Shown: piece by piece, positions 20,616 to 31,687 of the stretch
How positions within the stretch are numbered: the stretch's first letter is position 1
Layout of the letters: each line of letters opens with the position of its first letter
NCBI RefSeq assembly: GCF_000442315.1
Contig: NZ_KE557320.1
Span: 519,506-583,505 of the forward strand
From: Rubellimicrobium thermophilum DSM 16684
Lineage (GTDB): Bacteria > Pseudomonadota > Alphaproteobacteria > Rhodobacterales > Rhodobacteraceae
Direction: 5' to 3'
DNA length: 64,000 bases
Notes under the pieces: generated by a model
What the model was told of the DNA's origin: nothing
Seen by the model: only the letters and a program-made list of their open reading frames with translations
Database searches by the model: none
Position numbers and translations under genes: made by a program

Positions 20616-21715
20616 CTCCCCGCCTCGTGATTGCCGCAGGAGGAACGGGCGGTCACATGTTTCCGGCTCAGGCCCTGGCCGAGGTGATGCTGGCGCGCGG
20701 CTGGCAGGTGACATTGTCCACCGATGCCAGAGGCATGCGCTATGCGGCCGGTTTTCCTGCCGAAGTCCGGCGCGAGGTCGTCCTGTCCGCGACACCGGCG
20801 CGCGGCGGCCTGGCCGGCCGCATCGCAGTGCCCTTCCGGGTCGGCGCCGGGGTGCTGGCGGCCCTCGGACGGATGGGGGTCGGCCGCCCGTCCGTGGTGG
20901 CCGGATTCGGCGGCTATCCCACGATTCCGGCCCTGTCGGCGGCTCTGGCGCTTCGGGTTCCGGCCCTGATCCACGAACAGAACGGCGTGCTGGGCCGCGT
21001 CAACCGCGTCTTTGCTCCGCGCGTGGCGGCCGTGGCCTGCGGAACCTGGCCCACGGTCATGCCAGCCGGCGTGCAGACGATTCATGTCGGCAATCCCGTG
21101 CGAGGCGCGATCCTTGCGCGTGCCGGGACGCCCTATCCCTCTCCCGCAGCCGGCCCCATCAGGATTCTCGTCATCGGGGGAAGCCAGGGCGCGCGGGCCC
21201 TGTCCGATCTCGTGCCTCCTGCCCTTGCCGCGCTTCCGGAGGATCTGCGGAGCCGCCTGCATGTCAGCCAGCAGGCCCGGGCCGAAGATCTCGGGCGCGT
21301 GGTTGCCGCTTATGAGGCCGAGGGGATCGCGGCAGAGATCCGCCCCTTCTTCGACGATGTGGCCGAGAGGATGGCGCGGGCCTCTCTCGTGATCGCACGG
21401 GCCGGGGCATCCACGATCGCAGATCTGACGGTCATCGGCCGCCCGGCCGTCCTGATTCCCTATCCCCATGCCGCAGCCGACCATCAGACGGCCAATGCCC
21501 GGGCGCTCGAGGCGGCCGGCGGGGCCGTTGTCCTGCCGGAGGCGGAACTCACCGCCGGCGCCCTCACGGCCGTCCTCCGCGACCTCCTCGCGGCGCCGGA
21601 CCGCGTCGCCCGGATGGCGGCAGCGGCCCTTGCGGCAGGCCGGCCCGATGCGGCCGAGCGTCTGGCGGCGCTTGTGGAGGGACTCGCCAGACGGGAAAAG
21701 CAGGGCCGAACATGA
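20612..21715 (+). CDS. murG: UDP-GlcNAc:undecaprenyl-PP-MurNAc-pentapeptide GlcNAc transferase
   Basis: MurG converts lipid I to lipid II at the inner face of the membrane. The 367-residue protein has the glycine-rich loop [12 protein letters not shown] near the N-terminus, [21 protein letters not shown], the second-domain loop GGSQGARA and [11 protein letters not shown]. The frame is intact. It overlaps ftsW and murC by 4 bp at each end. Confidence 0.97.
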   Translation: MTPRLVIAAGGTGGHMFPAQALAEVMLARGWQVTLSTDARGMRYAAGFPAEVRREVVLSATPARGGLAGRIAVPFRVGAGVLAALGRMGVGRPSVVAGFGGYPTIPALSAALALRVPALIHEQNGVLGRVNRVFAPRVAAVACGTWPTVMPAGVQTIHVGNPVRGAILARAGTPYPSPAAGPIRILVIGGSQGARALSDLVPPALAALPEDLRSRLHVSQQARAEDLGRVVAAYEAEGIAAEIRPFFDDVAERMARASLVIARAGASTIADLTVIGRPAVLIPYPHAAADHQTANARALEAAGGAVVLPEAELTAGALTAVLRDLLAAPDRVARMAAAALAAGRPDAAERLAALVEGLARREKQGRT

Positions 21716-23136
21716 AGGACGGAGGCTGGCCGATGCAGAGGCCCACGAAGCTGCCCCAGGATGTCGGCCCGATCCATTTCGTCGGGATCGGCGGGATCGG
21801 GATGTCGGGAATCGCCGAGGTGCTGCTGACGCTCGGCTACCGGGTGCAGGGGTCCGACGCGCGGGAGAACGAGAATGTCGCGCGCCTGCGGGGGCTTGGC
21901 GTTCCGATCTGGATCGGTCAGAAGGCCGAGAACCTGGACGGGGCCGAGGTCGTCGTCATTTCCTCCGCGATCAAGCCCGGCAATCCGGAGCTGGACGCGG
22001 CCCGCGCCCGGGGGCTGCCCGTCGTCCGCCGCGCCGAGATGCTGGCCGAGCTGATGCGCCTGAAGTCCAATGTGGCCATCGCCGGAACCCATGGAAAGAC
22101 CACCACCACGACGATGGTGGCCAAGCTTCTCGAGGCGGGGGGATTCGACCCGACCGTGGTCAATGGCGGAATCATCGAGAGCTATGGCTCCACGTCGCGC
22201 ATCGGTCAGGGCGAATGGATGGTCGTTGAAGCCGACGAGAGCGATGGCACTTTCAACCGCCTTCCGGCGACGATCGCGATCGTCACCAACATCGATCCCG
22301 AACATATGGAGCACTGGGGTTCGGTCGAGGCGCTCCGCCGTGGCTTTCTGGAGTTTGTCTCGCATATCCCGTTCTACGGTCTTGCGGTCTGCTGCACCGA
22401 TCACCCCGAGGTGCAGGCGCTGGTGGGCCGGGTGACGGATCGTCGCGTGCGCACCTTCGGCTTCAATGCCCAGGCCGATGTGCGGGCCACCCATCCCACC
22501 TACGAGGGTGGCGTGGCGCATTTCGATGTCATCCTCCAGGCCGAAGGCGACCGGATCGAGGGCATGACCCTGCCCATGCCGGGGGATCACAACGTGTCCA
22601 ACGCCCTGGCGGCTATCGCCGTGGCCCGTCACCTCGGGATCGGCAAGGACACGATCCGCGATGCCCTCGCGGCCTTCCGCAGTCCGAAGCGCCGCTTCAC
22701 CCGCGTGGGCGAGGCGCGGGGCGTGACGGTGATCGACGATTACGGCCATCATCCGGTCGAGATCGCCGCCGTCCTGCGCGCAGCCCGCCAGTATTCCAAA
22801 GGCCGCATCATCGCGATCCATCAGCCGCATCGCTATTCGCGCCTCTCCTCGCTGTTCGAGGACTTCTGCACCTGTTTCAACGAAGCCGATGTCGTCGGTA
22901 TTGCCGATGTCTATGCCGCGGGAGAGGATCCGATTCCCGGGGCCGGCCGCGATGATCTGGTCGCCGGGCTGATCCGGCATGGGCATCGTCATGCCCGCGC
23001 CGTCACCGACGAGGATGATCTTCTCCGCCTTGTGAAGGAGCAGGCCGGGCCGGGCGATCTTGTTGTCTGTCTCGGTGCGGGCAGCATCACCAACTGGGCC
23101 CAGGCGCTGCCCGGCCGTCTCGAAGGAACCCGATGA
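21712..23136 (+). CDS. murC: UDP-N-acetylmuramate--L-alanine ligase
   Basis: MurC adds L-alanine to UDP-MurNAc, the first amino-acid step of the peptidoglycan stem. It is 474 residues. The N-terminal [15 protein letters not shown], the ATP-binding P-loop [13 protein letters not shown] and the [10 protein letters not shown] segment are intact. The ATG at 21712 overlaps the murG stop; an internal ATG (MQRPTKLPQ) is an alternative start. Confidence 0.97.
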   Translation: MKDGGWPMQRPTKLPQDVGPIHFVGIGGIGMSGIAEVLLTLGYRVQGSDARENENVARLRGLGVPIWIGQKAENLDGAEVVVISSAIKPGNPELDAARARGLPVVRRAEMLAELMRLKSNVAIAGTHGKTTTTTMVAKLLEAGGFDPTVVNGGIIESYGSTSRIGQGEWMVVEADESDGTFNRLPATIAIVTNIDPEHMEHWGSVEALRRGFLEFVSHIPFYGLAVCCTDHPEVQALVGRVTDRRVRTFGFNAQADVRATHPTYEGGVAHFDVILQAEGDRIEGMTLPMPGDHNVSNALAAIAVARHLGIGKDTIRDALAAFRSPKRRFTRVGEARGVTVIDDYGHHPVEIAAVLRAARQYSKGRIIAIHQPHRYSRLSSLFEDFCTCFNEADVVGIADVYAAGEDPIPGAGRDDLVAGLIRHGHRHARAVTDEDDLLRLVKEQAGPGDLVVCLGAGSITNWAQALPGRLEGTR

Positions 23137-23241
23137 CATGACAGGACAGGGCATCACCGCATCGATTTCCCCATCCCTTCTCCCGGCGCTCTCCGAAAGG
23201 GGGAGGGCGTGCGTCCGGGCCGGCAGGGCGGGAGCGCGCGT

Positions 23242-23508
23242 ATGATGACGCCGCCCCTGATCCTCACGCTCCTGTGGTTCGTGGCGGCGAATGGCGCGGC
23301 AATGCTGCCCACGCGCGGCAACCGCCGCAAGCGGGCGGTCCTGCTTGTCGTCGTCGGGGTCCCCCTTCTGGGATGGCTGACGGCCGTGCACGGGCCGGTT
23401 GCGGGAATCCTGGCGCTGGCGGCCGGGACCTCGGTCCTGCGCTGGCCGATCATCCATGTCCTGCGGCGGGCAGGATACGGCCTGCGCCGCGGGGAGCCGG
23501 CAGAATGA
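23242..23508 (+). CDS. DUF2484 family small membrane protein
   Basis: This 88-residue protein has two or three hydrophobic segments ([16 protein letters not shown], then [15 protein letters not shown] and [18 protein letters not shown]). It corresponds to DUF2484, a family seen between murC and murB in Rhodobacterales. The start is one of two adjacent ATGs at 23242 and 23245. Its stop overlaps the murB start (ATGA). A role in envelope synthesis is inferred from position only. A 105-bp gap separates it from murC. Confidence 0.8.
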   Translation: MMTPPLILTLLWFVAANGAAMLPTRGNRRKRAVLLVVVGVPLLGWLTAVHGPVAGILALAAGTSVLRWPIIHVLRRAGYGLRRGEPAE

Positions 23509-24438
23509 GCCGCTGGCCGCCGCTTCGCGGCACGCTGACCGAGGGTCGCCCCCTGGCCGATCTGACCTGGCTGCGCGTGGGTGGGCCGGCCGATGCGCTC
23601 GTCCAGCCGGCGGATGTGGAGGATCTCTGCGCCTTCCTGGCGGCGCTGCCTGCCGATGTTCCGGTCTTTCCCATGGGGGTGGGATCGAACCTGATCGTCC
23701 GTGACGGGGGTGTCCGCGGTGTGGTCCTGCGGCTTGGGCCGCGGCTTCAACGCGATCACGGTGGAGGATGGCCGCGTGCGCGCCGGGGCGGCCGCTCTTG
23801 ATGCGCATGTGGCGCGCCGGGCTGCCGAGGCCGGCCTCGACCTGACCTTCCTGCGGACCATTCCCGGCACGATCGGCGGCGCCGTGCGGATGAACGCCGG
23901 ATGCTACGGAACCTATGTCAGCGATGTCCTTGTCGAGGCACGGGTGGTGCTGCGCGATGGCTCGATGGTGGTGATGCCGAAGGCGGATCTGGACCTCGCC
24001 TATCGGTCGAGCCGGCTGCCGGAGGGGGCCGTCATCGTCGAGGCCCTGTTCGCGCCGCCCCCCGGAGAGCCCGCCGCCCTGGAAAGGCGGATGGAGGAAC
24101 AGATCGCCCGCCGTGATGCCTCTCAGCCTGTCCGGGATCGCACGGCGGGTTCGACCTTCCGCAATCCGTCCGGCCACTCCTCCACCGGCCGCAGCGACGA
24201 CACGCACGAGATGAAGGCCTGGAAGCTGATCGAGGATGCGGGCATGCGCGGTGCGCGCATCGGCGGCGCGATCATGAATCCCAAGCATGCCAATTTCCTC
24301 ACCAATGCCGGCGGGGCCAGTGCGGCCGATCTCGAATCCCTGGGCGAGGCTGTGCGAAAGGCCGTTTACGATCACAGCGGAGTGACGCTAGAGTGGGAGA
24401 TCATGCGGGTCGGAGAACCCGCCTGTCGTGAGGGGTAG
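23505..24438 (+). CDS. murB: UDP-N-acetylenolpyruvoylglucosamine reductase (frameshifted in this sequence)
   Basis: MurB is the FAD/NADPH enzyme that makes UDP-MurNAc. Two frames together give one normal protein of about 310 residues. The first carries [20 protein letters not shown] and [15 protein letters not shown]. The second carries [19 protein letters not shown] and the C-terminal GSTFRNP and [12 protein letters not shown]. Removing one G from the ggg at 23736-23738 restores [11 protein letters not shown]. The enzyme is essential, so the shift is almost surely a sequence error. Confidence 0.95.
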
Positions 24439-24508
24439 GCCCGGTCACGGGCGCTTAAGATCAAGATGACGGGCCGGAGGACGGCCCGCAGATGGGGCAG
24501 TCGAGGGC

Positions 24509-25423
24509 ATGTCGGGCAGGGCAGGTCCCAGAGTTGCCGTCCTCATGGGCGGCCTGTCGGCGGAGCGCGAGGTTTCGCTCTCCTCCGGTCGGGGTTGCGC
24601 GTCCGCCCTCCGGGAAGCAGGGTATGACGTCGTCGAGATCGATGCGGGGCCGGATCTGGCACTTCGGCTGGCCGATGTCGCGCCCGATGTCGCCTTCAAC
24701 GCCCTGCATGGCCGGTGGGGTGAGGACGGATGCGTCCAGGGGCTGCTGGAATGGATGCGCATCCCCTACACGCATTCGGGCGTTCTGGCCTCTGCCCTTG
24801 CCATGGACAAGCAGCGCGCGAAGGAGGCGTTCCGCCAGGCTGGTCTTCCGGTCGCTCCCAGCCTGCTTGTTTCCCGGCAGGAGGTAGAGGCGCGCCATGT
24901 CATGGCGCCCCCCTATGTCGTCAAGCCGAATGACGAGGGCTCTTCGGTCGGTGTCTTCATCGTCCCGGAAGGGAGCAATGCGCCGCCGCAGCTTGCCGAG
25001 ACGATGCCCGCAACGGTCATGGTGGAGGCCTTCGCCCCCGGACGCGAGCTGACGACCGCCGTCCTGGGCGATCGCCCCCTCACGGTGACCGACATCGTCA
25101 CGGAGGGATGGTATGATTATCATGCCAAATACGCCCCGGGCGGCTCGCGTCACATCCTGCCCGCCGACATCCCCCGCGATGTCTTCGAGGCCTGTCTCGA
25201 CCTTGCCCTGCGGGCTCATCGGGCCCTGGGCTGCCGGGGCCTGTCCCGGACGGATTTCCGCTGGGACGAAAGCCGGGGGCTCGACGGGCTCGTGATCCTC
25301 GAGCTCAACACCCAGCCCGGCATGACGCCGACCTCGCTTGCGCCCGAGCAGGCGGCCGCGATCGGCATGTCCTTCCCGGAACTCTGCCGCTGGCTGGTGG
25401 AGGATGCCTCATGCGGACGTTGA
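24509..25423 (+). CDS. ddl: D-alanine--D-alanine ligase
   Basis: Ddl makes the D-Ala-D-Ala dipeptide for peptidoglycan. The protein is 304 residues with the ATP-grasp fold. [19 protein letters not shown] is at the N-terminus, [15 protein letters not shown] follows, [13 protein letters not shown] marks the ATP site and [13 protein letters not shown] the metal-binding C-terminus. The frame is intact. The 3-prime end overlaps ftsQ by 13 bp. Confidence 0.97.
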   Translation: MSGRAGPRVAVLMGGLSAEREVSLSSGRGCASALREAGYDVVEIDAGPDLALRLADVAPDVAFNALHGRWGEDGCVQGLLEWMRIPYTHSGVLASALAMDKQRAKEAFRQAGLPVAPSLLVSRQEVEARHVMAPPYVVKPNDEGSSVGVFIVPEGSNAPPQLAETMPATVMVEAFAPGRELTTAVLGDRPLTVTDIVTEGWYDYHAKYAPGGSRHILPADIPRDVFEACLDLALRAHRALGCRGLSRTDFRWDESRGLDGLVILELNTQPGMTPTSLAPEQAAAIGMSFPELCRWLVEDASCGR

Positions 25424-26367
25424 AGCTGTTGTGGCAGATCACCATTCCTTCGCTGCGCCGCCTGCCCGAGGCCGTGCCGAGCGGGATGCGTCGCGATCCC
25501 GCGCCGACCCTGTGGTCCTACCGCTATCAGAGGCTGATGCTCACCCCTGCCTATCGGCGGCTGGTGCGCATCGGTCTGCCCTCTGCGGTGGCGGTGCTGA
25601 TGCTCGGGGGCTGGTTTGCGGCGCCCGGCAACCGGGCCTGGCTTCTGGCCGAGATCGAGGCCGTCAAGAATGCCATCCAGGAACGGCCCGAGTTCATGGT
25701 CCATGACATCGAGGTCATCGGCGCCGACCGGGCCCTGTCGGTGGCCATCCATGGCATTGCGGATTTCGACTTTCCCCTGTCGTCCTTCGACATCGATCTT
25801 GCAGCTCTGCGCGACCGCGTGACCGAGCTGTCGGCGGTGCGCAGGGCCGAGGTCAGCGTGGCCCCCGGCGGCGTCCTGCGCGTGGTGGTGGACCAGCGCA
25901 AGCCCGTCGCCGTATGGCGCTATTCCGATGGGCTTCGCCTCATCGATGCCGAGGGCGTGATGACCGGCATGATCGCCTCACGCAGCGACCGGGCCGATCT
26001 GCCCCTCATTGCCGGCGACGGCGCACGCGACGCCATCGACGAGGCTCTTGCCCTGTTCGCCACGGCCGAACCGATCAAGGATCGCGTGCGGGGGCTTGTG
26101 CGGATGGGCGAGCGCCGCTGGGACATGGTGCTTGACGGCGATTTGCGCATCCTCCTGCCGGCCGAAGGGGCAGTCCAGGCGCTTCAGCGAGTGCTGGCCC
26201 TGCATGAGGCGCAGGATCTGCTCGATCGCGACGTGGCGGTGGTGGACATGCGCCTTGGCCAGCGCCCGACCCTCCGCCTCAATCAGCCGGCTCTCAATGT
26301 GCTGCGCAACGCGGCCGCCAGCGCGGGATATGCCGCCCCCGCAGCGCCCATCGAAGAGGAGCAATGA
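25411..26367 (+). CDS. ftsQ: Cell division protein FtsQ
   Basis: FtsQ is the bitopic scaffold of the FtsQLB complex. The 318-residue product has a cytoplasmic N-terminus, one transmembrane helix at about residues 50-68 ([16 protein letters not shown] region) and a periplasmic POTRA domain beginning near [14 protein letters not shown]. The conserved segment [11 protein letters not shown] is present. It overlaps ddl by 13 bp and ftsA by 4 bp. Confidence 0.93.
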   Translation: MRTLKLLWQITIPSLRRLPEAVPSGMRRDPAPTLWSYRYQRLMLTPAYRRLVRIGLPSAVAVLMLGGWFAAPGNRAWLLAEIEAVKNAIQERPEFMVHDIEVIGADRALSVAIHGIADFDFPLSSFDIDLAALRDRVTELSAVRRAEVSVAPGGVLRVVVDQRKPVAVWRYSDGLRLIDAEGVMTGMIASRSDRADLPLIAGDGARDAIDEALALFATAEPIKDRVRGLVRMGERRWDMVLDGDLRILLPAEGAVQALQRVLALHEAQDLLDRDVAVVDMRLGQRPTLRLNQPALNVLRNAAASAGYAAPAAPIEEEQ

Positions 26368-27704
26368 TGCCCCCCCTCCACCAGGCTCAGCGGGCCATGC
26401 GCGCCCTGCGCCGCGCGGCGCTCCAGCGCGGCGTCATCGCGATCCTCGATCTCGGCAGTTCCAAGATCGCCTGCCTCGTGCTGCGTTTCGATGCCTCGCC
26501 CGGTGCCGTCGGAGAGGAGAGCGATGTAGGCCCCATGGCCGGGCAGGCCCAGTTCCGGGTGATCGGCGCCTCGGTCACGCGGTCGCGGGGGATCCGCCTG
26601 GGCGAGGTCGATTCCATGCAGGAGACCGAGCGGGCGATCCGCACCGCCGTGCAGGCGGCCCAGAAGGCGGCGAATGTCCGTGTCGATCATGTGATCGCCT
26701 GCTTCTCCGGCGGCAGGCCTGAAAGCCATGCCCTGTTCGGCGAGGCCGATGTCGAAGGCCCGGTCGTCACCGGCGCCGATATCGGGCGGGTGCTGGCTGC
26801 CTGCGACATGCCCGATCTCGGTCCTTCGCGCGAGGTGCTCCACGCCCATCCGGTTCATTTCGCGCTCGATCATCGTACCGGCGTTTCCGATCCCCGCGGG
26901 CAGGCAGGGCAGCGGCTGTCCACGGATGTCCATCTGCTGACCGTCGATGCCGCCGCGATCGAGACCATTCTTCTCTGCCTCAAGCGATGCGATCTCGAAT
27001 GCGCGGGGCTGGCCTCGGCGGCCTATGTCTCGGGCATTGCCGCCCTCGTGGAGGACGAGCAGGAGCTCGGGGCGGCCTGCATCGACATGGGGGGGGGTTC
27101 GACCGGTCTGTCCATCTTCATCCGCAAGCACATGATCTACGCCGATTCCGTCCGCCTGGGGGGGGATCATGTGACAGCCGATATCTCGATGGGCCTTCAG
27201 GTTCCGCATGCCACGGCCGAACGACTCAAGACCCTGCATGGGGGTGTGGTCGCCACGGGAATGGACGACCGCGAACTGATCCCCATCGGCGGCGACAGTG
27301 GCGACTGGGAGCGCGACCGGCGCATGGTCAGCCGGACGGATCTGATCGGCATCATGCGCCCGCGGGTCGAAGAGATCCTCGAGGAGGTGCGGGCACGGCT
27401 CGATTTCGCCGGCTTCGACCAGCTTCCATCCCAGTCCATCGTCCTCACGGGCGGGGGATCGCAGATTCCTGGCCTTGACGGGCTGGCCTCGCGCATCCTT
27501 GGGCGCAGGGTGCGAATGGGCCGGCCGCTGAGGGTCCAGGGTCTGCCGCAGGCGGCGACCGGCGGGGCCTTTTCCGCCGCTGTCGGGCTGACGCTCCTTG
27601 CAGCCAATCCGAAGGACGAATGGTGGGATTTCGAGGCTCCACCGGAGCGCTATCCGGCACGGTCGCTCCGCCGGGCGGTGCGCTGGTTCCGCGACAACTG
27701 GTGA
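26364..27704 (+). CDS. ftsA: Cell division protein FtsA
   Basis: FtsA is the actin-like ATPase that anchors FtsZ to the membrane. The 446-residue protein shows the phosphate-1 motif AILDLGSSKIACLV, the phosphate-2 motif CIDMGGGSTGLSIF and the adenosine motif VLTGGGSQIPGL. The C-terminal RRAVRWFRDNW is an amphipathic membrane-targeting helix. The ATG overlaps the ftsQ stop. A 217-bp gap then precedes ftsZ. Confidence 0.96.
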   Translation: MMPPLHQAQRAMRALRRAALQRGVIAILDLGSSKIACLVLRFDASPGAVGEESDVGPMAGQAQFRVIGASVTRSRGIRLGEVDSMQETERAIRTAVQAAQKAANVRVDHVIACFSGGRPESHALFGEADVEGPVVTGADIGRVLAACDMPDLGPSREVLHAHPVHFALDHRTGVSDPRGQAGQRLSTDVHLLTVDAAAIETILLCLKRCDLECAGLASAAYVSGIAALVEDEQELGAACIDMGGGSTGLSIFIRKHMIYADSVRLGGDHVTADISMGLQVPHATAERLKTLHGGVVATGMDDRELIPIGGDSGDWERDRRMVSRTDLIGIMRPRVEEILEEVRARLDFAGFDQLPSQSIVLTGGGSQIPGLDGLASRILGRRVRMGRPLRVQGLPQAATGGAFSAAVGLTLLAANPKDEWWDFEAPPERYPARSLRRAVRWFRDNW

Positions 27705-27921
27705 GCGGCGGATTCCGGCCGAAACTTCGGCGCTTGCGCCCCGGCCTTGCGGAATTGCGTCAGAAACGCGACGGAGAGCTGTTTTGCGCGTGACGGCGCG
27801 CCAGCAGGTCGATAGGATCGATTCGACCGTCGGCACGACCCGGAACGCAGGACGGGGCGACGGGGCGGGGCCGTCGGACAGCGGCACGAGAAATACGGGA
27901 TAACAGGCGGACAACAGCGCG
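27705..27921. other. ftsA-ftsZ intergenic region
   Basis: This gap of 217 bp is unusual within an otherwise gapless operon, and is likely to hold an ftsZ promoter or 5-prime untranslated region. I see no convincing -35/-10 pair and no strong Shine-Dalgarno immediately before the ftsZ ATG. No coding frame is supported. Confidence 0.4.
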
Positions 27922-29623
27922 ATGGCACTCAATCTCTCCCTCCCCGGGCAGGAGGAACTCAAGCCCCGCATCACCGTGTTCGGCGTTGGCGGCGCCGGCG
28001 GCAATGCCGTCAACAACATGATCGCCAAGCAGCTTGAGGGTGTGGAATTCGTCGTCGCCAACACCGACGCGCAGGCCCTCAAGCAGTCGAACGCGCCTGC
28101 GAAGATCCAGATGGGGATCAAGGCGACCGAAGGGCTTGGCGCCGGGGCGCGGCCTTCCGTCGGCGCCGCCGCCGCCGAGGAATCGATCCAGCAGATCGTC
28201 GATCACCTCGCAGGCGCCCATATGTGCTTCATCACCGCGGGCATGGGCGGCGGGACCGGAACCGGCGCGGCACCCATCATCGCCCAGGCGGCGCGCGAGC
28301 TTGGCGTGCTGACCGTGGGGGTCGTGACCAAGCCCTTCCAGTTCGAGGGCGCCAGGCGGATGCGCCAGGCCGAAGAGGGGATCGAGGCGCTTCAGAAGGT
28401 CGTCGATACCCTCATCATCATCCCGAACCAGAACCTGTTCCGCCTCGCCACCGAAAACACCACCTTCACCGAGGCCTTCGCCCTGGCCGATGATGTGCTG
28501 TATCAGGGCGTCAAGGGGGTCACCGATCTGATGGTCAGGCCCGGCCTCATCAATCTCGACTTCGCCGATGTCCGCGCGGTGATGGACGAGATGGGCAAGG
28601 CCATGATGGGCACCGGCGAGGCCGAGGGACCCGACCGCGCCACCCCATGCTGCCGAGAAGGCCATTGCCAACCCGCTGCTCGACGAGATCAGCCTCAAGG
28701 GTGCCAAGGGCGTGCTGATCAACATCACCGGCGGCCATGACATGACCCTCTTCGAGTTCGACGAGGCTGCCAACAAGATCCGCGAGATGGTTGACGAGGA
28801 TGCCAACATCATCGTCGGGTCCTCGCTCGATCCGGAGATGACGGGGCGGATGCGGGTCTCGGTGGTGGCCACGGGCATCGATGCCGGCCAGTCCCGCGGC
28901 GAAGTTCCCCTGCCGCGGCGTTCCATGTCCGCCCCCCTGCGTGAGAAGGTCAGCATCGAGGAGCCGCAGGTCCCCGCCGCCCGAACGGCAGCGACCGCAC
29001 GGCCTGCCGTGCAGCCGGCCGCAACTCAGCCTGCCTCGCGCCCGGCCCCTCAGCCCGCTGCGCCGCGCCCGGCCGCCCAGCCGGCTGCCCCGGTCGCCGC
29101 ATCGGCCATGTCTGCCCGGGCGGTCGAATCTGCACCGGCAGAGCGGACATTCGATGCGCGCGCGCCTCAGCCCGTCCATCACGACGTGGGTGATTTCTCC
29201 GACATCGAGTCAGCCCTCCAGGAGGACGCGCTGCCGCCCCCGGCCTATCAGCCGCCGCCTCAGCCCCAGACCGCCGCGCCGATGGCGGTCGCATCCCAGC
29301 CTGCTCCGCAGGCCGGGGCCAGACCTCCGGCCGGAACTCCCACGCCCGAAGCGATCGCACGGCTGCGCGCCATGGCCTCGCGTGCGGCCGAAGCCCGCGG
29401 AAACGATGTCCCGCGTCCCGCCCCTGCGGCTCCGCAATCCCAGCCGCAGACCGAGAAGCGGGGTTTCGGGATCAACTCGCTGATCAACCGGATGACCGGC
29501 GGCCACGCCTCCGACTCGCCCGCCGCGGCACGGGCGCCGGCCCGCGCGCCCTATGAATCTCCCGCCGAAAGCGAACAGGAACGGGCGGATATTCCTGCCT
29601 TCCTGCGCCGCCAGGCGAATTGA
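27922..29623 (+). CDS. ftsZ: Cell division GTPase FtsZ (frameshifted in this sequence)
   Basis: FtsZ polymerises into the division ring. The GTPase domain is intact up to about residue 240 ([13 protein letters not shown], tubulin signature [13 protein letters not shown]), then the frame breaks. Removing one C from cccc at 28643-28646 restores [20 protein letters not shown] and joins the second frame to 29623. The repaired product is about 566 residues, with a long Pro/Ala-rich linker and the conserved C-terminal peptide [11 protein letters not shown]. That length is usual for Rhodobacterales. Being essential, it is surely intact in the organism. Confidence 0.97.
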
Positions 29624-29651
29624 GATCGCCTCTGTCGTCTCGTTCTCTTCG

Positions 29652-29682
29652 GGGCCGCCCTTCGGGGCGGCCCTGTTCATTC
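29652..29682 (+). terminator. Rho-independent terminator after ftsZ
   Basis: A perfect 9-bp stem (gggccgccc and gggcggccc) with a TTCG tetraloop is followed by tgttcattct. It lies 29 bp past the ftsZ stop and separates ftsZ from lpxC. Confidence 0.75.
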
Positions 29683-29717
29683 TGCACGTCGTGTTTCAGC
29701 GCGTCAGAATCCGTGAA

Positions 29718-29746
29718 TTGGCGTTGCAGCCGCGAATGCCTAGATC
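29718..29746 (+). promoter_or_regulatory. Possible lpxC promoter
   Basis: TTGGCG and TAGATC are separated by 17 bp, downstream of the ftsZ terminator and about 50 bp before the lpxC start. The -10 match is poor (three of six positions), so this is a tentative pick in a place where a promoter is expected. Confidence 0.3.
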
Positions 29747-29796
29747 GAACCTGTGGCGCCTGAAGGGCACCAGACCGAATTCCGCAGAGGCCGATC

Positions 29797-30723
29797 TTGC
29801 AGACCACACTGAACCAGAGCGTCGTTGTCGCGGGTGCCGGGCTCCATACCGGAACGGCGGCGCGGGTCGTGCTGCGTGCCGCCCCGGCCGACAGCGGCAT
29901 CCTCTTCCGGCGCATGGACGCCGGGGGCGCATCCATCCCCGCCCGCTGGGACCGTGCCCGCCATGGCCCTCTGGCCACCCGGCTCCTGGGGGAAGGTGGG
30001 GTGGAAATCTCGACCGTCGAGCATCTGATGGCGGCCTTCGCCGGGCTCGGCATCCACAACGCGACCGTGGAGGTCGAGGGGCCGGAGCTGCCGATCCTGG
30101 ACGGCTCGGCCGCGCCCTGGGTGAAGGCGATCCTGCAGGCGGGGATCCGGCAGCTCGATGCGCCCTTGAGGGCCATCGCGCTGCGCCGCACCGTCGAAGT
30201 CACGGATGAACAGGGCGCCCTTGCCCGGCTGGAACCGGCCCCGGGCCTGTCCATGCATTTCGTCATCGCGTTCAGGGACGAAGCCATCGGCCGCCAGGAG
30301 CTGTCGCTCGACCTTGCCAACGGAGCCTTCCTGCGCGAGCTGTGTCAGGCTCGCACCTTCTGCCGCCTCTCCGATGTGGAGCGGATGCGGAAGGAGGGTC
30401 TCGCCCTTGGGGGCAGCTTCGGCAATGCCGTCGTCGTGGACGGCGCACGGGTTCTCACCCCCGGGGGACTGCGCTATCCCGACGAACCGGTGCGGCACAA
30501 GATGCTCGACGCGATGGGCGATCTGGCCCTGGCCGGGGCCCCGCTCCTTGCGCGCTATACCGGCCTGAAGGCGGGACATACGCTGACCAACCGGTTGCTG
30601 CACGCCCTTTTCGCCGATGACAGCGCCTGGTGCTTCGTGACCGTGGATGCGGCACTGGCGCAGCGTCTTCCCGGTGCCGGAGTGACCCCCGAGGACCTTT
30701 CCGCCGCACAGGTCGCGGCATAG
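29797..30723 (+). CDS. lpxC: UDP-3-O-acyl-N-acetylglucosamine deacetylase
   Basis: LpxC catalyses the committed step of lipid A synthesis using zinc. It is 308 residues. Family motifs include GAGLHTGTA, STVEHLMAAFAGLGIHN, PILDGSAAPWV and the zinc and active-site region EPVRHKMLDAMGDLALAG followed by GHTLTN. Translation must begin at TTG (29797): this yields the expected N-terminus MQTTLNQSV, and no ATG is available in that position. Confidence 0.96.
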   Translation: MQTTLNQSVVVAGAGLHTGTAARVVLRAAPADSGILFRRMDAGGASIPARWDRARHGPLATRLLGEGGVEISTVEHLMAAFAGLGIHNATVEVEGPELPILDGSAAPWVKAILQAGIRQLDAPLRAIALRRTVEVTDEQGALARLEPAPGLSMHFVIAFRDEAIGRQELSLDLANGAFLRELCQARTFCRLSDVERMRKEGLALGGSFGNAVVVDGARVLTPGGLRYPDEPVRHKMLDAMGDLALAGAPLLARYTGLKAGHTLTNRLLHALFADDSAWCFVTVDAALAQRLPGAGVTPEDLSAAQVAA

Positions 30724-30827
30724 GACTCAGGCAAGGCTTTCTCCGCCTTCGGCAATCGTGCTACAGGGGCGGGGGAGCCCCGCGGGGCACCCCAACGAGA
30801 GCGACGGCACGAGCGGCGAGGCACGCA

Positions 30828-31669
30828 ATGACGGCAGGATGGGGACGGGTCGGGCTCGGGGTCGTACTGGCGCTGGGACTTGCTGCCTGTGGAGGCCCGG
30901 GAGGCAATCTCCGCACGCCGGGCGCCCTGGACGGCTACAGCCCCGACCAGATCTATGTCTGGGCGAACAGGCCCTCGACCGAGGGCGCGAATCCGACGCA
31001 GCCTTCTTCTTCTCCGAGATCGAACGCCTTTACCCCTATTCCGAATGGGCCAAGCGCGGCCTCATCATGGCTGCCTTCGCCTATCACCGCGACCGCGACT
31101 ACGAGAACGCCCGCGCGGCGGCCCAGCGCTATCTCGACTTCTATCCCGCCGAGGAGGATGCCGCCTATGCGCAATACCTCCTCGCGCTGTCCTATTACGA
31201 CCAGATCGACGATATCGGCCGCGACCAGGGCCTGACCTTCCAGGCCCTCCAGTCGCTGCGCGCCGTGATCGAAGGCTATCCGGACAGCCAGTATGCCGCC
31301 GATGCGATGGTCAAGTTCGACCTCGCCTTCAACCATCTCGCCGCGAAGGAGATGGAGATCGGGCGCTACTACCTTGCCCGCGGGCATTATGCCGCGGCGG
31401 CCAACCGCTTCCGCGTGGTCGTCGAGGATTTCCAGACGACACAGCAGACGCCCGAAGCCCTCTACCGTCTGGTCGAAGCCTATCTGGCGCTCGGCCTCGA
31501 TGCCGAGGCCCAGACGGCAGGGGCCATCCTCGGCCACAACTACCGCGAGACGGACTGGTATCGCGATGCCCATGCCCTTCTGACGGGCCGCGGCCTGCGC
31601 GTCGAGGCCACGGGGGACAACTGGCTCTCGGCGATCTACCGGCAGGTCGTGCGCGGCGAATGGATCTGA
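30828..31669 (+). CDS. bamD: Outer membrane assembly lipoprotein BamD/ComL (frameshifted in this sequence)
   Basis: BamD is an essential TPR lipoprotein of the beta-barrel assembly machinery. The ATG at 30828 starts a lipoprotein signal ending in LGLAACGG, so Cys would be lipidated. The frame breaks at the ggg run at 30961-30963. Adding one G gives DQIYVWGEQALDRGRESDAAFFF and continues to 31669, for about 280 residues with TPR-like repeats (EIERLYPYSEWAKRGLIM and onward). Its neighbours lpxC and (after an insertion) recN match the conserved order. Confidence 0.92.
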
Positions 31670-31687
31670 AAGCAGAGGCCGCCCCAT

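Noticed and set aside
18591..20795. 734-residue open frame antisense to ftsW and the protease region
   Set aside because: Long antisense frames are expected at this GC content. The sense genes have clear families, and this translation is low-complexity Arg/Gly/Pro/Asp-rich sequence.
21484..24375. 963-residue minus-strand open frame across murC and murB
   Set aside because: It is a shadow of well-supported plus-strand genes with no recognisable domain.
27922..29623. ftsZ, murB and bamD as pseudogenes, or split into two genes each
   Set aside because: These are essential, each is restored to normal family sequence by one base in a short run, and the same defect recurs across the window.
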